DNA from: Ditylenchus dipsaci
Taxonomy: Eukaryota; Nematoda; Chromadorea; Rhabditida; Anguinidae
Direction of reading: 5' to 3'
Assembly: GCA_004194705.1 (NCBI GenBank)
Contig: SADC01001066.1
Span: forward strand, 1-64,000
DNA: 64,000 nucleotides
Shown one piece after another: positions 20,995 through 32,084 of this stretch. Position 1 is the stretch's first letter; each line of letters starts with the position of its first letter. The notes below the pieces were generated by a model. The model saw nothing but the letters and a program-made list of their open reading frames with translations. It searched no databases and was not told the origin of the DNA. The position numbers and the translations under genes are program-made.

Positions 20995-21318
20995 TCTGAG
21001 CAACTAAACCAAGTGTTCTTCCACTTGGAGCAAAATTTTTTTAACCTTTTCGGGTTTGAAAGCCTTTTTCTAAACTAATTCGGGCACGCTGAAGATGGTT
21101 TGATAACAGTAAAATAAGGTTTTGTAGGGTATTTTTGAGTATTGGGTAACAATTAATTTTACCAAAACTCGATTTTACCATAACTCAAAAAATACCCTAT
21201 AAGACGGCATTTTACCACTATCAAACTATCTTCAGCATACCAGAATTAGTCCAGAAAAAAAGTTTTGCAACCCGAAAAGTAAAAAAATTGCTCCAAGTGG
21301 ACGACCACTTGGTTTGGG
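20995..21318. mobile_element. Family M3 MITE, third copy
   Basis: Bounded by AACCAAGTGTTCTTCCACTT and AAGTGGACGACCACTTGGTT; inner GCTGAAGATGGTTTGATAAC and inverse. Confidence 0.75.
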
Positions 21319-21334
21319 TATCTGGACGATTAAG

Positions 21335-21490
21335 GGTAGGCCTGAACCATTGAGGAAGGATTTGAACTGCAAAGTTTACATCTAAGTCATTAAGGGTTTA
21401 TCTGGACCATTGCGGGATGACCAGGACCATTAAAGGTATATCTGAGCCAATAAAGGTGAACTTGTGCCACTGCAGGTATATGAGGACAAT
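21335..21490. repeat. Degenerate about 20-nt tandem repeat (ATCTGGACCATTAAGGG)
   Basis: Seven or eight degenerate units such as ATCTGGACCATTGCGGG and ACCAGGACCATTAAAGG. Confidence 0.55.
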
Positions 21491-21930
21491 TTAAATAAGA
21501 AACAAATCTTTTTACTTCTCTCAAATGCACCTTGTGTGACGTAAGAATAGTCAGAAGACGGGAAAAAGTCAATAAAATTATATTCAAAATGAAAAGTCCC
21601 ATATTGATATACTAAGGCCCCAATGAGGTGGGGCATAGATGAGTGTCAACGGTTTGACCGGCCTTGTTATAAAGGTACCATAAATTTTGGTGCGTAGTCG
21701 TTTCGCAAATTTTGACATTTGTTCTTTTTTTGCGAAACGTTTCGCAAATTTTGACATTTGTCCTTTTTTGCGAAACGTTTCGCAAATTTTGACATTTGCC
21801 GAATTTCGAATTAATTTGAATTCAAATCTCGAGACAAGTTTTAAAGGCCTACACAGATAATCAAGCTATGGACGTCGTGTAGGTTGTACCTTTTTATCTT
21901 TAAAGGTTATTTTTGCTTTGTATGTTGCAG

Positions 21931-22850
21931 CTCGATCAAGTTGAAACATTTCGGGCAGATGAAAGCAGTTAGTCAAAGTGAAAAGGGCTATCATACGTTC
22001 CGTATCTGCAACGAAAAGGAGGAAAAGAAGTACTGCGCGTGCTATCACTGCGGCGAGTAAGCATCCTTTCATTTTGCACATTCTAGTAATCATTTTATTT
22101 GTCTTTTAGGTCACCAAGGAATCCGTCGAGAGGTACATGAGACACATGAAAAAAATTAAATGTCGTCATTCATTTTGTGATTTAGATGGTAACTCGTGGT
22201 GATGTGAAGCGACAGGGATTTTTGAATTAGAGCCAGATGCAAATATCGTGCCATGGATGCGACACTTGACATACGCTCGCCTGATTTTAGTAAACTGGAG
22301 TTGTAAGTATTCTGTTTGAACAATCTTTTTAATTGATGTCTTCATTACTCGGATTTAGCTGCCGGTGAAAACAGAGGACGTACTCAAGCCAAGAGGGGGA
22401 TAGATGGTCATTGCATGCGCCCTGATGAAGCAGAAGACGACAAAAATCGTCTTCAATGCACTGTTGGATGCGTCTATGTGACTCAGACTGGTCCCAGATT
22501 ATAACAAGGTCTTTATGGACTTCGAGCAAGCAGAAGTAAAAGCGGCGGTGGTAATTCTCGGGGCTAATGTAAGCCTTCGTTATTGTTGGACTCAGTGAAT
22601 TTTGTGTGTTTTAGAGCATACCTGACAGCTAAGATGGAGAGAAGAGGAGCTACCGAGTAAAACATGGAGGAGCGGATCTGCTTTAACAAGAATGTGGCTT
22701 ATCAGGAGCTCAAAATCAATGAATGCGGCGTGTTGGTCTGCTACTTCGGCAATTGCGCAGCCTGCGGGAAGTGGCCAAGTAATATTGGGATGGGCATGAT
22801 AAGAGAAAGGATCAAGGATAAAATTCTAACTGTAGATCTCAGAGTTTGAT
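21931..22850 (+). pseudogene. Decayed MULE-type transposase gene with cysteine-rich N-terminus
   Basis: After an acceptor (TATGTTGCAG) the frame reads HTFRICNEKEEKKYCACYHC (a zinc-binding-like cluster), an intron, then VTKESVERYMRHMKK. Further exons read VIACALMKQKTTKIVFNALL and PDYNKVFMDFEQAEVKAAVV; the DFE in this setting is the second catalytic acidic position of MULE transposases, which cut and move DNA. Stops and frame changes separate the blocks (for example a TAG before the MVIACAL block). The last part (22640-22850) reads CGKWPSNIGMG with no clear family. The matching element ends suggest this was the element's own transposase. Confidence 0.65.
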
Positions 22851-23011
22851 GGGTTGCGTTCGTTATGTTTGTTTGCGGTGGTTGGTGTGAATAAAATTGG
22901 AGTGTCTATCATTGTTGGATAAGTAAACACTTAGCTTGCGTGAAATATAAAATGCGGGAGGAACAAAAGGAATGATTACTATCTCAGCATATAGTAGTAT
23001 ATTTGTTGAAG

Positions 23012-23757
23012 GGTATGCGACGTTTCCATGTAAAACCGTTTCCCTGTGAAGCCGTTTCTCTGTAAGGGACGTTTCCCTGTAAGGAATGGTTTTTTGTAAA
23101 CCAGAAAAGATTCAATCGGCCCAAATCACCCTGAGCCGCCACAATTTACCGCAAACACCCTGAATCCACTCCAAATAAACCCGAAAAGCACTAAGCCATC
23201 TCGAATCACCCTTAACCATCCCATATCACCCTAGCCACTTCAAACTTCTTCATATCATCCTAAACGTCTTAAAGCCACTCTGAACAGCTTTGAACAGCCT
23301 CAAACCACCGAAAACACCCGAATTAGCTCGAATCATTCTAAACCAGTTGGTTTGCGTGAAATCCATGCTTTCAGGTACCATCTAGGAAGTTTATTTTTGG
23401 GTGCCGTCTAGGTGGTCTAAATTTATAATACTAGTACAAGTTTCAATGAGTTAAAAGTCGGATAACCCAACTGATGCGTTAAAAGATATTTTACGAACAA
23501 CACATGAAAACCGCGGCTTTGAGTCTGAAAAGTAAAAAATACTTAAAATTAAGGCCCGATCGTAGGGATCAACTGAAGATGTAATAGACATGAGCGATAC
23601 ATCTCATTGAACACATAAAAACGTTAAATAAGATGGTGGATTTGAAATAAATTCAAATATTATTCTCGTTTACGAGAAACTATTTTTACAGGAAAACATC
23701 CCTTACAGGGAAACGGCCTACAGGGAAACGGCATACAGGGGAACGTCCGTGTCCCTT
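23012..23757. mobile_element. Nested foldback element, GTTTCCCTGTAAG arrays
   Basis: Left array (23026-23090) GACGTTTCCCTGTAAGG; right array (23690-23755) ACAGGGAAACGGCC. The middle contains a degenerate 20-22 nt tandem repeat (23110-23345, units like AATCACCCTGAGCC) similar to 51890-52010. Confidence 0.75.
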
Positions 23758-24490
23758 TGTTGAATATGAAGTGAGATAGAAGTAGAATTGGGAGATGTTA
23801 AAATTTGACAAATGTCAAAATTTATGAAATGCTTAGCAAAAAAGTCGAATGTCAAAATTTGCGAAACGTTTCGCAAAAAAGGACAAATGTCAAAATTTGC
23901 GAAACGTTTCGCAAAAAAGGACAAATGTCAAAATTTGCAAAACGTCTATATGCCTAAATTTTGAGAGAAAAAAAGAAGAAAATACACCCGACCGCATAAA
24001 AATTAAGAATGAATTTCGAATTTTAAATCCTTGGCGTTATGATAAGGCGTTTCGTAACTTTTCGGTAATTTTACCGAAAAGTTACGAAACGCCCCAACGC
24101 CCTGTAAAAACATAAAAACCGGAATAGCAGAAGTATTTCAGAGCTTTGCTCACTTGAAATATTCGAAAAAAAAATTTAAATTCAACATTTTCTTGAAGAG
24201 AAAGCCTCACGGATCACACGACACGACATTTCAAACGACACTCAGCCAACTCTAGCCAGTCAATTGATTGCACTGGTCGTTACTCACTTTTTTCCTGTTT
24301 CACCGAAACATGAACAATGCGTGCGTGTACTTTTGTCGTATTTTCACGTGTACCGAACCTGGTGCTGATTTACTCATTACGAAAGTACATGATTACATTT
24401 GTCACTGAAATTGAACGTAATAAGTCCAGCTTAGTTTTTTCTATCGCACATGTGTCTTTTTCTCTGCTTTTTGAATCAAAATATTCATTT

Positions 24491-24500
24491 TAGTGCTTCA
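24491..24500 (+). promoter_or_regulatory. Candidate trans-splice acceptor of Rab5
   Basis: CATTTTAG ends 7 nt before the Rab5 ATG, with no matching upstream donor/exon evident. Compare WDR12 (7 nt) and CIR1 (15 nt). Confidence 0.45.
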
Positions 24501-25715
24501 ATGGCTAATAGGACTACACCTCGCTCTGGAAATGGCGGTGGGCCGAATAAGACGTGCCAATTCAAGCTTGTTCTTCTGGGAGAAAGCGCAGTTGGTCGGT
24601 TTTTTTTATTCAATTTTACTCTTTCAATTTTGCTATATATTTCTCACATCATCCTTTTTCAGGAAAATCTTCGTTGGTGTTGAGATTCGTCAAGGGTCAG
24701 TTTCATGAATATCAGGAGTCAACCATCGGAGCCGCCTTTCTCACGCAGACGATTTGCCTTGACGACACTACAGTCAAGTTCGAGATCTGGGACACAGCTG
24801 GACAAGAAAGGTAAGGAGCGTACCGAGCCTTCATTTTGTAATTGTTTGATTTCAGATATCACTCATTGGCGCCGATGTACTACAGAGGAGCGCAGGCTGC
24901 CATTGTTGTCTATGACATCACCAATCAGGTAAACTTTTGGTGGTCACTTTTATTTATATTCCCAATCTAAAAGTCGTCTTAATAGGAATCTTTTGCCAAG
25001 GCGAAAAATTGGGTCAAGGAGTTGCAGCGACAAGCCAGTCCGACCATCGTCATTGCCTTAGCCGGGAACAAAGCTGATCTGGCCGCAAAGCGTGTTGTGG
25101 AGTATGAGGTATACCACACATTTTTGCGATTATTTAAACTTAGATGATGCCATGTTTTGGGTGTTTCAGTCAATAAGCACCGCTTTATCTAGTGACACCA
25201 TACAGTCAAACCTCGATAAGCCGGCACCCCCCCCCCCCCAAAAGTTGGTTCCGGCCTTCGGTCCGATACTTTTTTTAACCCAATTTTTGTTCTCTTTTCA
25301 AAAAACGATCGGCAAAGACGTCTGAAATATTCGCTTTCACGTAAAACTTAAAGCGTATAGGGTACACGCTTGCCGTAAACTAGCTGAAGTCAAATAGTCA
25401 AAACTAAATTTAATCTTCATTCTTCAGGAAGCCCAAGCCTACGCGGAGGACAATGGTCTTCTCTTTATGGAAACTTCGGCGAAATCATCGATGAACGTCA
25501 ATGACATCTTCTTAGCTATTGGTTGGTTTTTTTTTAACTATTTGTCTCCATTGTTCACCCGCCTGTGTAGCTTCGTCATTCATCACTAATTTTGCGAAAT
25601 TCCAGCAAAGCGACTTCCGAAAAACGATGGCGGTAGCGGATCAGCCGGACGAAACCCTGGAACCGTGGACCCTTCTGTGCCGACTCAGACTCCTCGTGGC
25701 TCCTGCTGCAAGTAA
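24501..25715 (+). CDS. RAB5: Rab5 small GTPase, six exons
   Basis: Rab5 controls fusion and identity of early endosomes. Exons 24501-24594, 24663-24810, 24856-24928, 24986-25108, 25428-25521 and 25606-25715 join in phase. The product has all GTPase motifs: P-loop GESAVGKSS (split by intron 1), switch I ending [30 protein letters not shown] (switch II, Rab5-type), GNKADL and ETSAK, and ends SCCK, a double-cysteine prenylation signal. About 213 residues, normal for Rab5. The N-terminus [19 protein letters not shown] is variable in the family. No breaks. Intron 4 is long because it contains a fragment of an M2 element (25203-25320). AATAAA follows at about 25792. Confidence 0.97.
25203..25320. 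mobile_element. Truncated M2 element in Rab5 intron 4
   Basis: Left end CAGTCAAACCTCGATAAGCC, word GGCACCCCCC, then TTCGGTCCGATACTTTTTTT and AAAACGATCGGCAAAG core. The right half is missing. Sense-oriented intron insertion. Confidence 0.65.
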
Positions 25716-26345
25716 AATGAATGAAATAGATCATCTTGACACTAAGGCGTTATTTTATAAATTGTTAAGTTGGTACATTTGTCTAAAGGAATAAATATTT
25801 GTTCCGCTCACCCTTCTCTGTTTCTATGCTTGGTGGTTACAGAATCAAATTTTTGTTTGGATCTTTTTTGTTCTGCTTAATTTGCCAGAAACAAACTGTC
25901 AAGCTTTTGGTCCATGTGATACGTGAAATATTTGTCATTTTAAAGAATTTGAAGTTCCTTTCTACTAGAGCATGTTATTTGTAACCGACTTAAGGCTGTA
26001 TCCGGCTACTGGCATTTTCTGTATTGTACTAAATGATCATTTGGCTTCCGCTGTCTCTTCTAAAAATTTCACTCTCTTTCTCACCTATTTGGTTTTGATG
26101 TTTCTATGTAAATTCCACATTAAGCTCTAGTATTTGTGAACATGTGTCTAAACGCTTGAAACTTCTTAGCAATTCGGGGCTGCAGTTTTACTTGTTTTAT
26201 CGACGCCTTTTGTTGAGGTAGCAGATGTTTGTCTGCTGAAATACGATACTATTGCATAGACGAAATCAATCTTGCAATTAATTTTCGAAACTTAATATCG
26301 GCCTGTTCAAAAGCCTATGTATGACCCAGTAGCTACTTGAAATAC
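25716..26345 (+). other. Rab5 3' region
   Basis: AATAAA at about 25792 likely ends the transcript. The remainder is AT-rich without a supported gene. Confidence 0.45.
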
Positions 26346-26351
26346 ATGATA

Positions 26352-26693
26352 CAGTCGACTCTTTACATACCAACCCTCTTCATTGCGTCTGGGTTGGGTA
26401 GGACTAGTTTGCTTTGTTTTACATTAAACTACAGTCTACTCTCGTTAAACTGGCACTCCAATAAACTGGCACCCTCGATAAACTGGCACTTTGAAAAAGC
26501 CCTATTTGGCTGGCCGACAGAGAAATTAGGCAAAGTAACATCCCACTAAACTGGCACCCCCGATAAACTGGCACCCCAGGCTGGTCCCCAGGGGTGCCAG
26601 TTTATCGAGAGTAGACTGTAGTCAACTTAACCTTCCTCATGGCGTCCGGCTTTGATCGGTGCTGAACGGGGGTGCTATTTAGAGAGTCGACTG
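26352..26693. mobile_element. M2 element containing a second M2 element
   Basis: Outer ends CAGTCGACTCTTTACATACC and inverse GAGAGTCGACTG, TA on both sides. The inner copy (26432-26618) has ends CAGTCTACTCTCGTTAAACT and inverse, TA on both sides, and word TCGATAAACTGGCACC repeated five times. Two different words in nested copies of one family. Confidence 0.85.
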
Positions 26694-26695
26694 TA

Positions 26696-27680
26696 GTCTA
26701 CGATGTTAATCACTTTTTCATTTACCATTAGCCAGAAGTGTTGGATAGCAGAGAAGTAAGTCCTAATCTAAAAAGCTGAATATTTCAACTGTATAACTTC
26801 CTTAGTCCAGATGTCTCCTGTGTAAATTTATTTGGTGAATTATTGTGTAATTTATAAACTGTGTTTATTCTTGTACCCATCGCGCTTCTTCTCCTTCTAA
26901 TTTTATTTAATATATGTTGCTTGTGTACACAACAAATTTTACAATGAAGTTGAGGAAAAAGAGATATGATGATGGTGATGAAATTTTTTGTCTGTGTGCA
27001 AATATATAATTATTACTTTAACAACACGAAAATTTTGACGGCACACTCAATCCATATCAACTATCCATTAACTTAACTCACAACCACTAAATTACAAAAA
27101 ATTAACTCAATCTTTGCCGATTGCTTCATTGAAAACGGTGTAAATTTTTACGAGTTGAAGCTGAGTATTTAATGTTTGCCGTATTGTTGTAATTGCTCAC
27201 CCTTCACTATTAAATCCTCCATCTTTAATAACTGACACCGTCAGTGAGGTAAACCTTGTTGGTCATCTCAATAACATTTTTTTAAACGCTTTTTCGTAAG
27301 ATGTACTAAGTCCCGAAGGACAATTCGACCTGAAAATAACTCACCCAATGAGCTATTAGAAAACATACGGTAAATCTCAGATCTTTATGTGCATTGAGTG
27401 AGCTACAGAGGCTGGGACTGGGATAAGATTAGCAAATCGGCCATCATTAGAGAAAATACGCTAACTTCGGTAATTGAAAAAAATTACCGGGAAAAATCAC
27501 ATTTTTGTGTTATTTGTTAAACATTTTATAAAAAAAAGCATTTCTCGAAAAAATTCAGCTCCCAGTCTCCTAATCAAGTGATACAGCCCAAAAAGCGTCT
27601 TTTCACACATAGATGCATTCTTTCGTGCTTATTTTCTTTTGGTTTTAGGTCTGTTATCGTTTTGGCTATAGTCTCTGACA
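26696..27680. other. Intergenic; M1 half-end near 27.4 kb
   Basis: AT-rich sequence. GGCCATCATTAGAGAAAATACGC at about 27436-27460 resembles an M1 right end. No exon supported. Confidence 0.4.
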
Positions 27681-27688
27681 GCAGCTAG

Positions 27689-27865
27689 ATGTCTGATAAT
27701 TCTCAAGGACGAAGTGGGTCAGCTATTAACATCACTCGGCCTACTAGATCACCTATATTGACCCGAAATGCTACTATGAGCACCACTGTGCTCTCATCTA
27801 ATGCAAATGTTAGGAATGGGCAGAATGGAAGTAATGGTACTAGCTCTTTAACAATGAATCGACGA
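27689..27865 (+). CDS. First coding exon of an unknown gene
   Basis: ATG follows GCAGCTAG, an acceptor-like string. 59 codons, rich in Ser, Asn, Thr and Arg (MSDNSQGRSGSAINITRPTR at the start), end in phase 0 at CGACGA|GTAAGT, a good donor. No domain recognised and I could not find the next exon; the hAT element at 28436 lies 570 nt downstream, so the continuation may be beyond it or lost. Confidence 0.5.
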
Positions 27866-28812
27866 GTAAGTTTCATATATGGCGATAAAAATATTATAGA
27901 AAATTTATAAGCTTTGTAGAACTTTTTCAGTTATTCACTAGGGTTAGGTTCGGTTGGTTTTTAGGTAAAATATCGATTAACGACACTTTTTGAATTTTTT
28001 TCTGCAAATTTCTATCAAAAATCGTCAGTTTTCAAGGCGAACGTTTTTAAAAAGACACTTCTAATGCCAAAATCTCTTCTTAAATCCGAATCCGTGAGAT
28101 CAGATCGAAATAATTGTTATAAGCAGAGACATACATTTAAGTAGGTAAGTGATTGCAAAATTTCTGGTTTTTCTAGTTAAAATAGCTCTATCTCAGCTCA
28201 TAAATATTATTTCGATCTGATCTCAACATATTCAGATTCAAAAAGAGATTTTAGTATCAAGGGTGACTTTCCCAAAACTTTAGCCCTGAAATTGACGGTT
28301 TTACGATTCAAATTTGCAAAAAAATTAAAAAAGTGTCGCTAATCGATAGTCGTTTTGTTTTTGTTCGCATCGGTCGGTTTAAAATCGAACCGATCGTTAC
28401 CTAAAAAAGTTACCGAAAACGTTTTTGGGTAGGTTCAGGGTTCGACAAATGTGCCCTTTCCAAGCACAATGTGCTTTTTTTTAATTTTCTCAATTTCCCT
28501 CGAAAAGGCACAATGTGCCTTTTTTAGGGCACATTTTTTTCGCGCCATATTTATGTGCCCTTTTTAGGGCACAATGTGCCCTAAAAAGGGCACATAAATA
28601 TGGCGCGAAAAAAATGTTTTTGGTTTTAATTTATGTGCCCTTTTTAGGGCACATCGGTCAGAAAATGTGCCCTTTTCTTTTTCAGAATTTTCGGTTAGTT
28701 TTTTTAATTTTTTTTCAATTTTTTGTGTTTTTTACAGATTTTATTCATATTTCGGCCTATACATGTTTATAATAGTTCACAATACAAATACTTAAAATAA
28801 TCACGGTAAATA

Positions 28813-30636
28813 TCAGTGTTTTGCATGTAAATTGAGCATTCTCAGTTCTAGATCTATATTTCTCTGCTTTAAAGCGGCTCTTTTCTTAGCATCATGTCGC
28901 ATGCGGTTGCGAATGCACATCCACAGAGCAATTAACAAGGCCATGAGGAAAATAATGCCAGCTAAGCCATAAGTCAGCCAATCAACAAGGGTTGCGTTTG
29001 AGTTAAGCCATGCCTGTAGTTGTGAAAAGCCACTTCACACGGCCCAACTGGCAATACCAGTGCCAACAGAGGATACTCCACCAGATATGAAAGCCTTGAC
29101 AGTTCCCTTGTTCTTGCTGTCAGGCTTGCTGCCTTCACTGGCACTGACTCCAGATACTGATCGCCCATCATTTGATTTTCCACTGCCTCCATTGTTACCA
29201 CGACCGCCACCTCTACCTGCTCTACGTTTTGCTCTAACCAGAGCATTGTTTTCTGGAAAAATTGCCATCTTTACTTGATTCATTAAGGTCAAAACTGAAA
29301 AAGTGGTCCGTCAGCTGAAAAGCCATCTTTTTTGTTTGAGAGAAAAAAGTTGGATAGTACCAGATATTGAAACAAATTATCAAAAAAAACACTAAAGTAT
29401 TTTCTGAAAAGCTATCATTGTTTGTTTTTAAGAAAATATCTTTTCACGTTTTTATCAGGGCTCCTAGACTCAGATTATTTTTTGAATGGGCGCCTTGAAA
29501 ACTAGCCTTTTTGCTTTGCAAAAAAGGTTGATATGTGAAATAAATTGCTATGACTAGTCATAGAACAAAAATAAACAACCTAGTCACAAAAATAGCATTT
29601 TTCAGTTTCAACCATTTACTTAGGGCTCCCAAGTGCGCAAAAAAATCAGCATTCATAATGGCTGATTTATAGACCCTACTGGCTTATAAGTTATAACATA
29701 CTTAAAACGTGTTTTTAGAGTGCGGAAGGCCATTTTTGGAAAAAAAAATTTTTGACCAAAATTTGACTTTTTGCCTTGGGGGACCAAGGTAAACCACCTG
29801 GAGAGGGTACGTGAATACTTTATTTAAGAATCAAATTCAGAACCATTACAGCTAAAACCAACATTTAACTTTAGCCTGAGTAGGAGCCACTCCTCAAAAG
29901 AAGAAGATCTTGAACATAGTTTTCCTTGCAGGGACCTACCGCATAAAAAACTCTGGCATGCACATTGTTTTTATGCATCCAGAGTTTTTTCGAGTGTTTG
30001 GTCTCTAAGGTATGTGTGTGCGCGCATCTCAACTCCAAGCCCCTAAGCCCCTACGCCCCTCCGGCGGCGTAGGGGGCTTGGGAGTTAGAGATGCGCGCAC
30101 TCACTTACCTTGGAGATGAATCCGAGCAACGCTCTCGATCAAAAAATGCGTCTAGAGACTCTTTTTGCCCAGTTTCAGTAAGAAAAACGAGGTAAAAAAT
30201 CCCTCTCCAGGTGGTTTACCTTGGTCCCCCAAGGCAAAAAGTCAAATTTTGGTCAAAAATTTTTTTTTTCCAAAAATGGCCTTCCGCACTCTAAAAACAC
30301 GTTTTAAGTATGTTTTAATTGCTCACACATCAAAAAAACACGCTTTAAGACAGTTTTGGGCTACGCGGTATAGTGCACTCCTGCCACCCTTCCCAAATTG
30401 TGTAAAAATTAATCAAAACTATTTTGCAAATGCTTTTGATATATTCGCTTACCTTGTGCTGAAGAAGAAGCACTATTATTCACTTCATCGTTCTCGGCCA
30501 CTCCATACAGAGCAACACAGATGAAAAATGCAAAGCAGATGGTAAAAATAATGGTGAGAATGATGCAGCTCTTATACTTGGATGAGCACTGCTTTTTGTC
30601 GCTTTGAGTAATGGCCGCGGTGTTTGTCGGGCTCAT
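28813..30636 (-). CDS. Unknown two-membrane-segment protein inside the hAT element, one in-frame TGA
   Basis: Exon 1 (30636-30453) starts MSPTNTAAITQSDKKQ and has a strongly hydrophobic helix at residues 24-46 (IILTIIFTICFAFFICVALY). It ends CACAAG|GTAAGC; exon 2 begins after TTTTTCAG at 29294 and keeps the frame. Exon 2 has an Arg/Gly-rich stretch (RAKRRAGRGGGRGNN), a Ser/Gly region, then one TGA (about 29035), then the same frame continues 73 codons with LTYGLAGIIFLMALLIALW (second helix) and a basic tail before TGA at 28813. The intron contains an M5 insertion. I do not recognise the family; cargo gene, envelope-like remnant or accessory element gene are all open. The single stop may be decay, an error or readthrough. 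Confidence 0.5.
29697..30313. mobile_element. M5 palindromic element A
   Basis: Arms: ACTTAAAACGTGTTTTTAGA, GCGGAAGGCCATTTTTGG, GCCTTGGGGGACCAAGG and inverse at 30180-30313. Centre: AAGGTATGTGTGTGCGCGCA, CTCCAAGCCCCTAAGCCCC and inverse GGGGGCTTGGGAGTTAGAGA. It lies in the intron of the membrane-protein gene. Confidence 0.8.
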
Positions 30637-30736
30637 TTGTATTTGTGGATCGCTCTCTTGGTAGTAGTGCAGCCGTTCACTACCTGCATTTTCATGATAC
30701 GTCTTTGATGTTTCACATTCTTGCTAATTATTTTCA

Positions 30737-31926
30737 GGAAGCCAAAAGTAGAAGCAATAGAAATCAGTCCGGTCAGAAAGAGCACAGCAATTAAAACTGA
30801 CGAAGAAACTCCAGGCTCACATTTAGCACCAAATACGGAGAATGGAGCGTTGGTATCTAGCTTGAAGACATCAATATTAGGGCGCTACTGTAATATATCC
30901 CCCCCCCAAACGGACTTTTTTAGAAATGGTCAGAAACCATTTTTACACAATAATTTCGCCAAAAAAGGACCAGAAAAGCAATTTAAATGGGATTGCGGGT
31001 TGTATTGAGAGGGGAAGGGAATAATACAGGGGCCACTTTTCGAGATGGTTGGGATCCTTAGAGTATTAATTCTCTAAGCGTCTAAGGGCACTTTCAAACC
31101 CAGGAACTTGTGGTGGAGGCATAAGTATAAGTTTTTTCATGGACCAAACCGATCAGCGGGGTGGACCCCGCGGGTTTACTCCTAGGCCTAGCACTTTTCG
31201 AGTGCTAAGCTAAATTTTGGATGCTGGGTCTCTGGCCCGGCCTTGTAAAACCACGGGAAATGCTCTTCGGTCAAAAAGCAAAGATGTTGAGCATAGTTTT
31301 GAATACTGCGGCCTACCGCATAAATAACTCTGTTATGCATGTTTTTTCATGCATCCAGAGTCGCTTTCGAGTGATTTGTGTCTAAGGTATGTGGGTGTGC
31401 GCATCTCAACTCCAAGCCTCCAAGCCCCTGCGCCCCCGAAGGGTGCGCAGGGGGCTTGAGAGTTAGAGATGCGCGCACGCACTTACCTAAGACATGATTC
31501 CGAGAAGTACACTTGATATTAAACTGCATACGGAGTTAATTTTTGCCACGGCCCGAGTTGAAAAACATGGTAAAGCAGCTAAAAAAGTGGCCCCTGTATT
31601 ATTCCCTTCTCCTCGCAATACAGCCCATAATCCCTTTTAAACTGCCTTTCTGGGCCCATATGGCAAAATTATTGCATAAAAATGGTTTTTAGACACTCTC
31701 GAAAAAGTCGATTTTTAGGGGGGGAGGGGTATATGACAGTAGGCCCGATTTTGGGGGGAGGGGGTATATGACAGTAGCGTCAATATTAGTCTCTACTTTG
31801 CCTACTGCTCCTCCAGCTCCAATTTCACATCCAGAATCTAAGCTAAAATTTTTTATTGTTAATGATGACTCAAACATTAGCAGCTACATTGCTCGCGCTG
31901 CTTTATTTGCTCTTGAGAAAAAATGA
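30737..31926 (+). pseudogene. Open frame interrupted by an M5 element (part of the hAT gene?)
   Basis: After TTATTTTCAG a frame runs from 30737 (KPKVEAIEISPVRKSTAIKT) to 30880, is broken by the 901-bp M5 element, and resumes in the same frame at 31790 (TLPTAPPAPISHPESKLKFF) to a TGA at 31924. Removing the insert and one target copy restores one frame. It lies upstream of and on the same strand as the transposase tail, so it may be the N-terminal part of that gene, but no hAT motif is visible in it. Confidence 0.45.
30881..31781. mobile_element. M5 / GGCGCTACT element with exact 8-bp target duplication
   Basis: Tips GGCGCTACTGTAATATATCC and GACGCTACTGTCATATACCC (inverse). Flanked by AATATTAG at 30873-30880 and 31782-31789. 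Inside: CGACTTTTT..AAACCATTTTT, CAGAAAAGCAATTTAAA, GGGGAAGGGAATAATACAGG, GTCTCTGGCCCGG, then the central CTCCAAGCC hairpin and inverted second arm. It disrupts an open frame in the hAT element, so it is younger than that element. Confidence 0.92.
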
Positions 31927-32084
31927 CCAAGATGAATAAAAAATAGCACTTTGCTCAGCTTTCGTGGACTCTCAAATAAGAAACCAGTTATTTTCCTTGT
32001 GCCGAAAAGTTGAGCGTTGGAACTTAGAAGAGGTGAAGAACAGAATAAAAGCAAACCTCAAAATTTATTTTAGATAGTAAATGC

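Larger units (their letters stand above)
21690..23951. mobile_element. MULE-like foldback element, TTTCGCAAATTTTGACATTT arrays
   Basis: Left array (21690-21800): three copies of CGTTTCGCAAATTTTGACAT; right array (23812-23945): inverse, GTCAAAATTTGCGAAACG. The inside holds a decayed multi-exon MULE-type transposase and a nested foldback element. Target duplication not resolved. Confidence 0.8.
18708..24093. mobile_element. Large nested unit bounded by inverted hairpins GGCGTTTCGTAACTTTTCGG
   Basis: 18708-18755 is a hairpin (GGCGTTTCGTAACTTTTCGG and inverse), followed by TTATCATAACGCCAAGGATT. The right end (24008-24093) has AATCCTTGGCGTTATGATAA then the same hairpin. So an about 85-nt inverted terminal repeat bounds 5.4 kb containing several other elements. 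No flanking duplication was clear. Confidence 0.65.

Noticed and set aside
23849..24115. Repetitive KFAKRF open frame as a structural protein
   Set aside because: It is the translation of the GTCAAAATTTGCGAAACG array at the MULE-like element's right arm.
24501..25715. Rab5 as a processed pseudogene or captured copy
   Set aside because: All introns are present, the frame is intact and no inverted repeats bound it.
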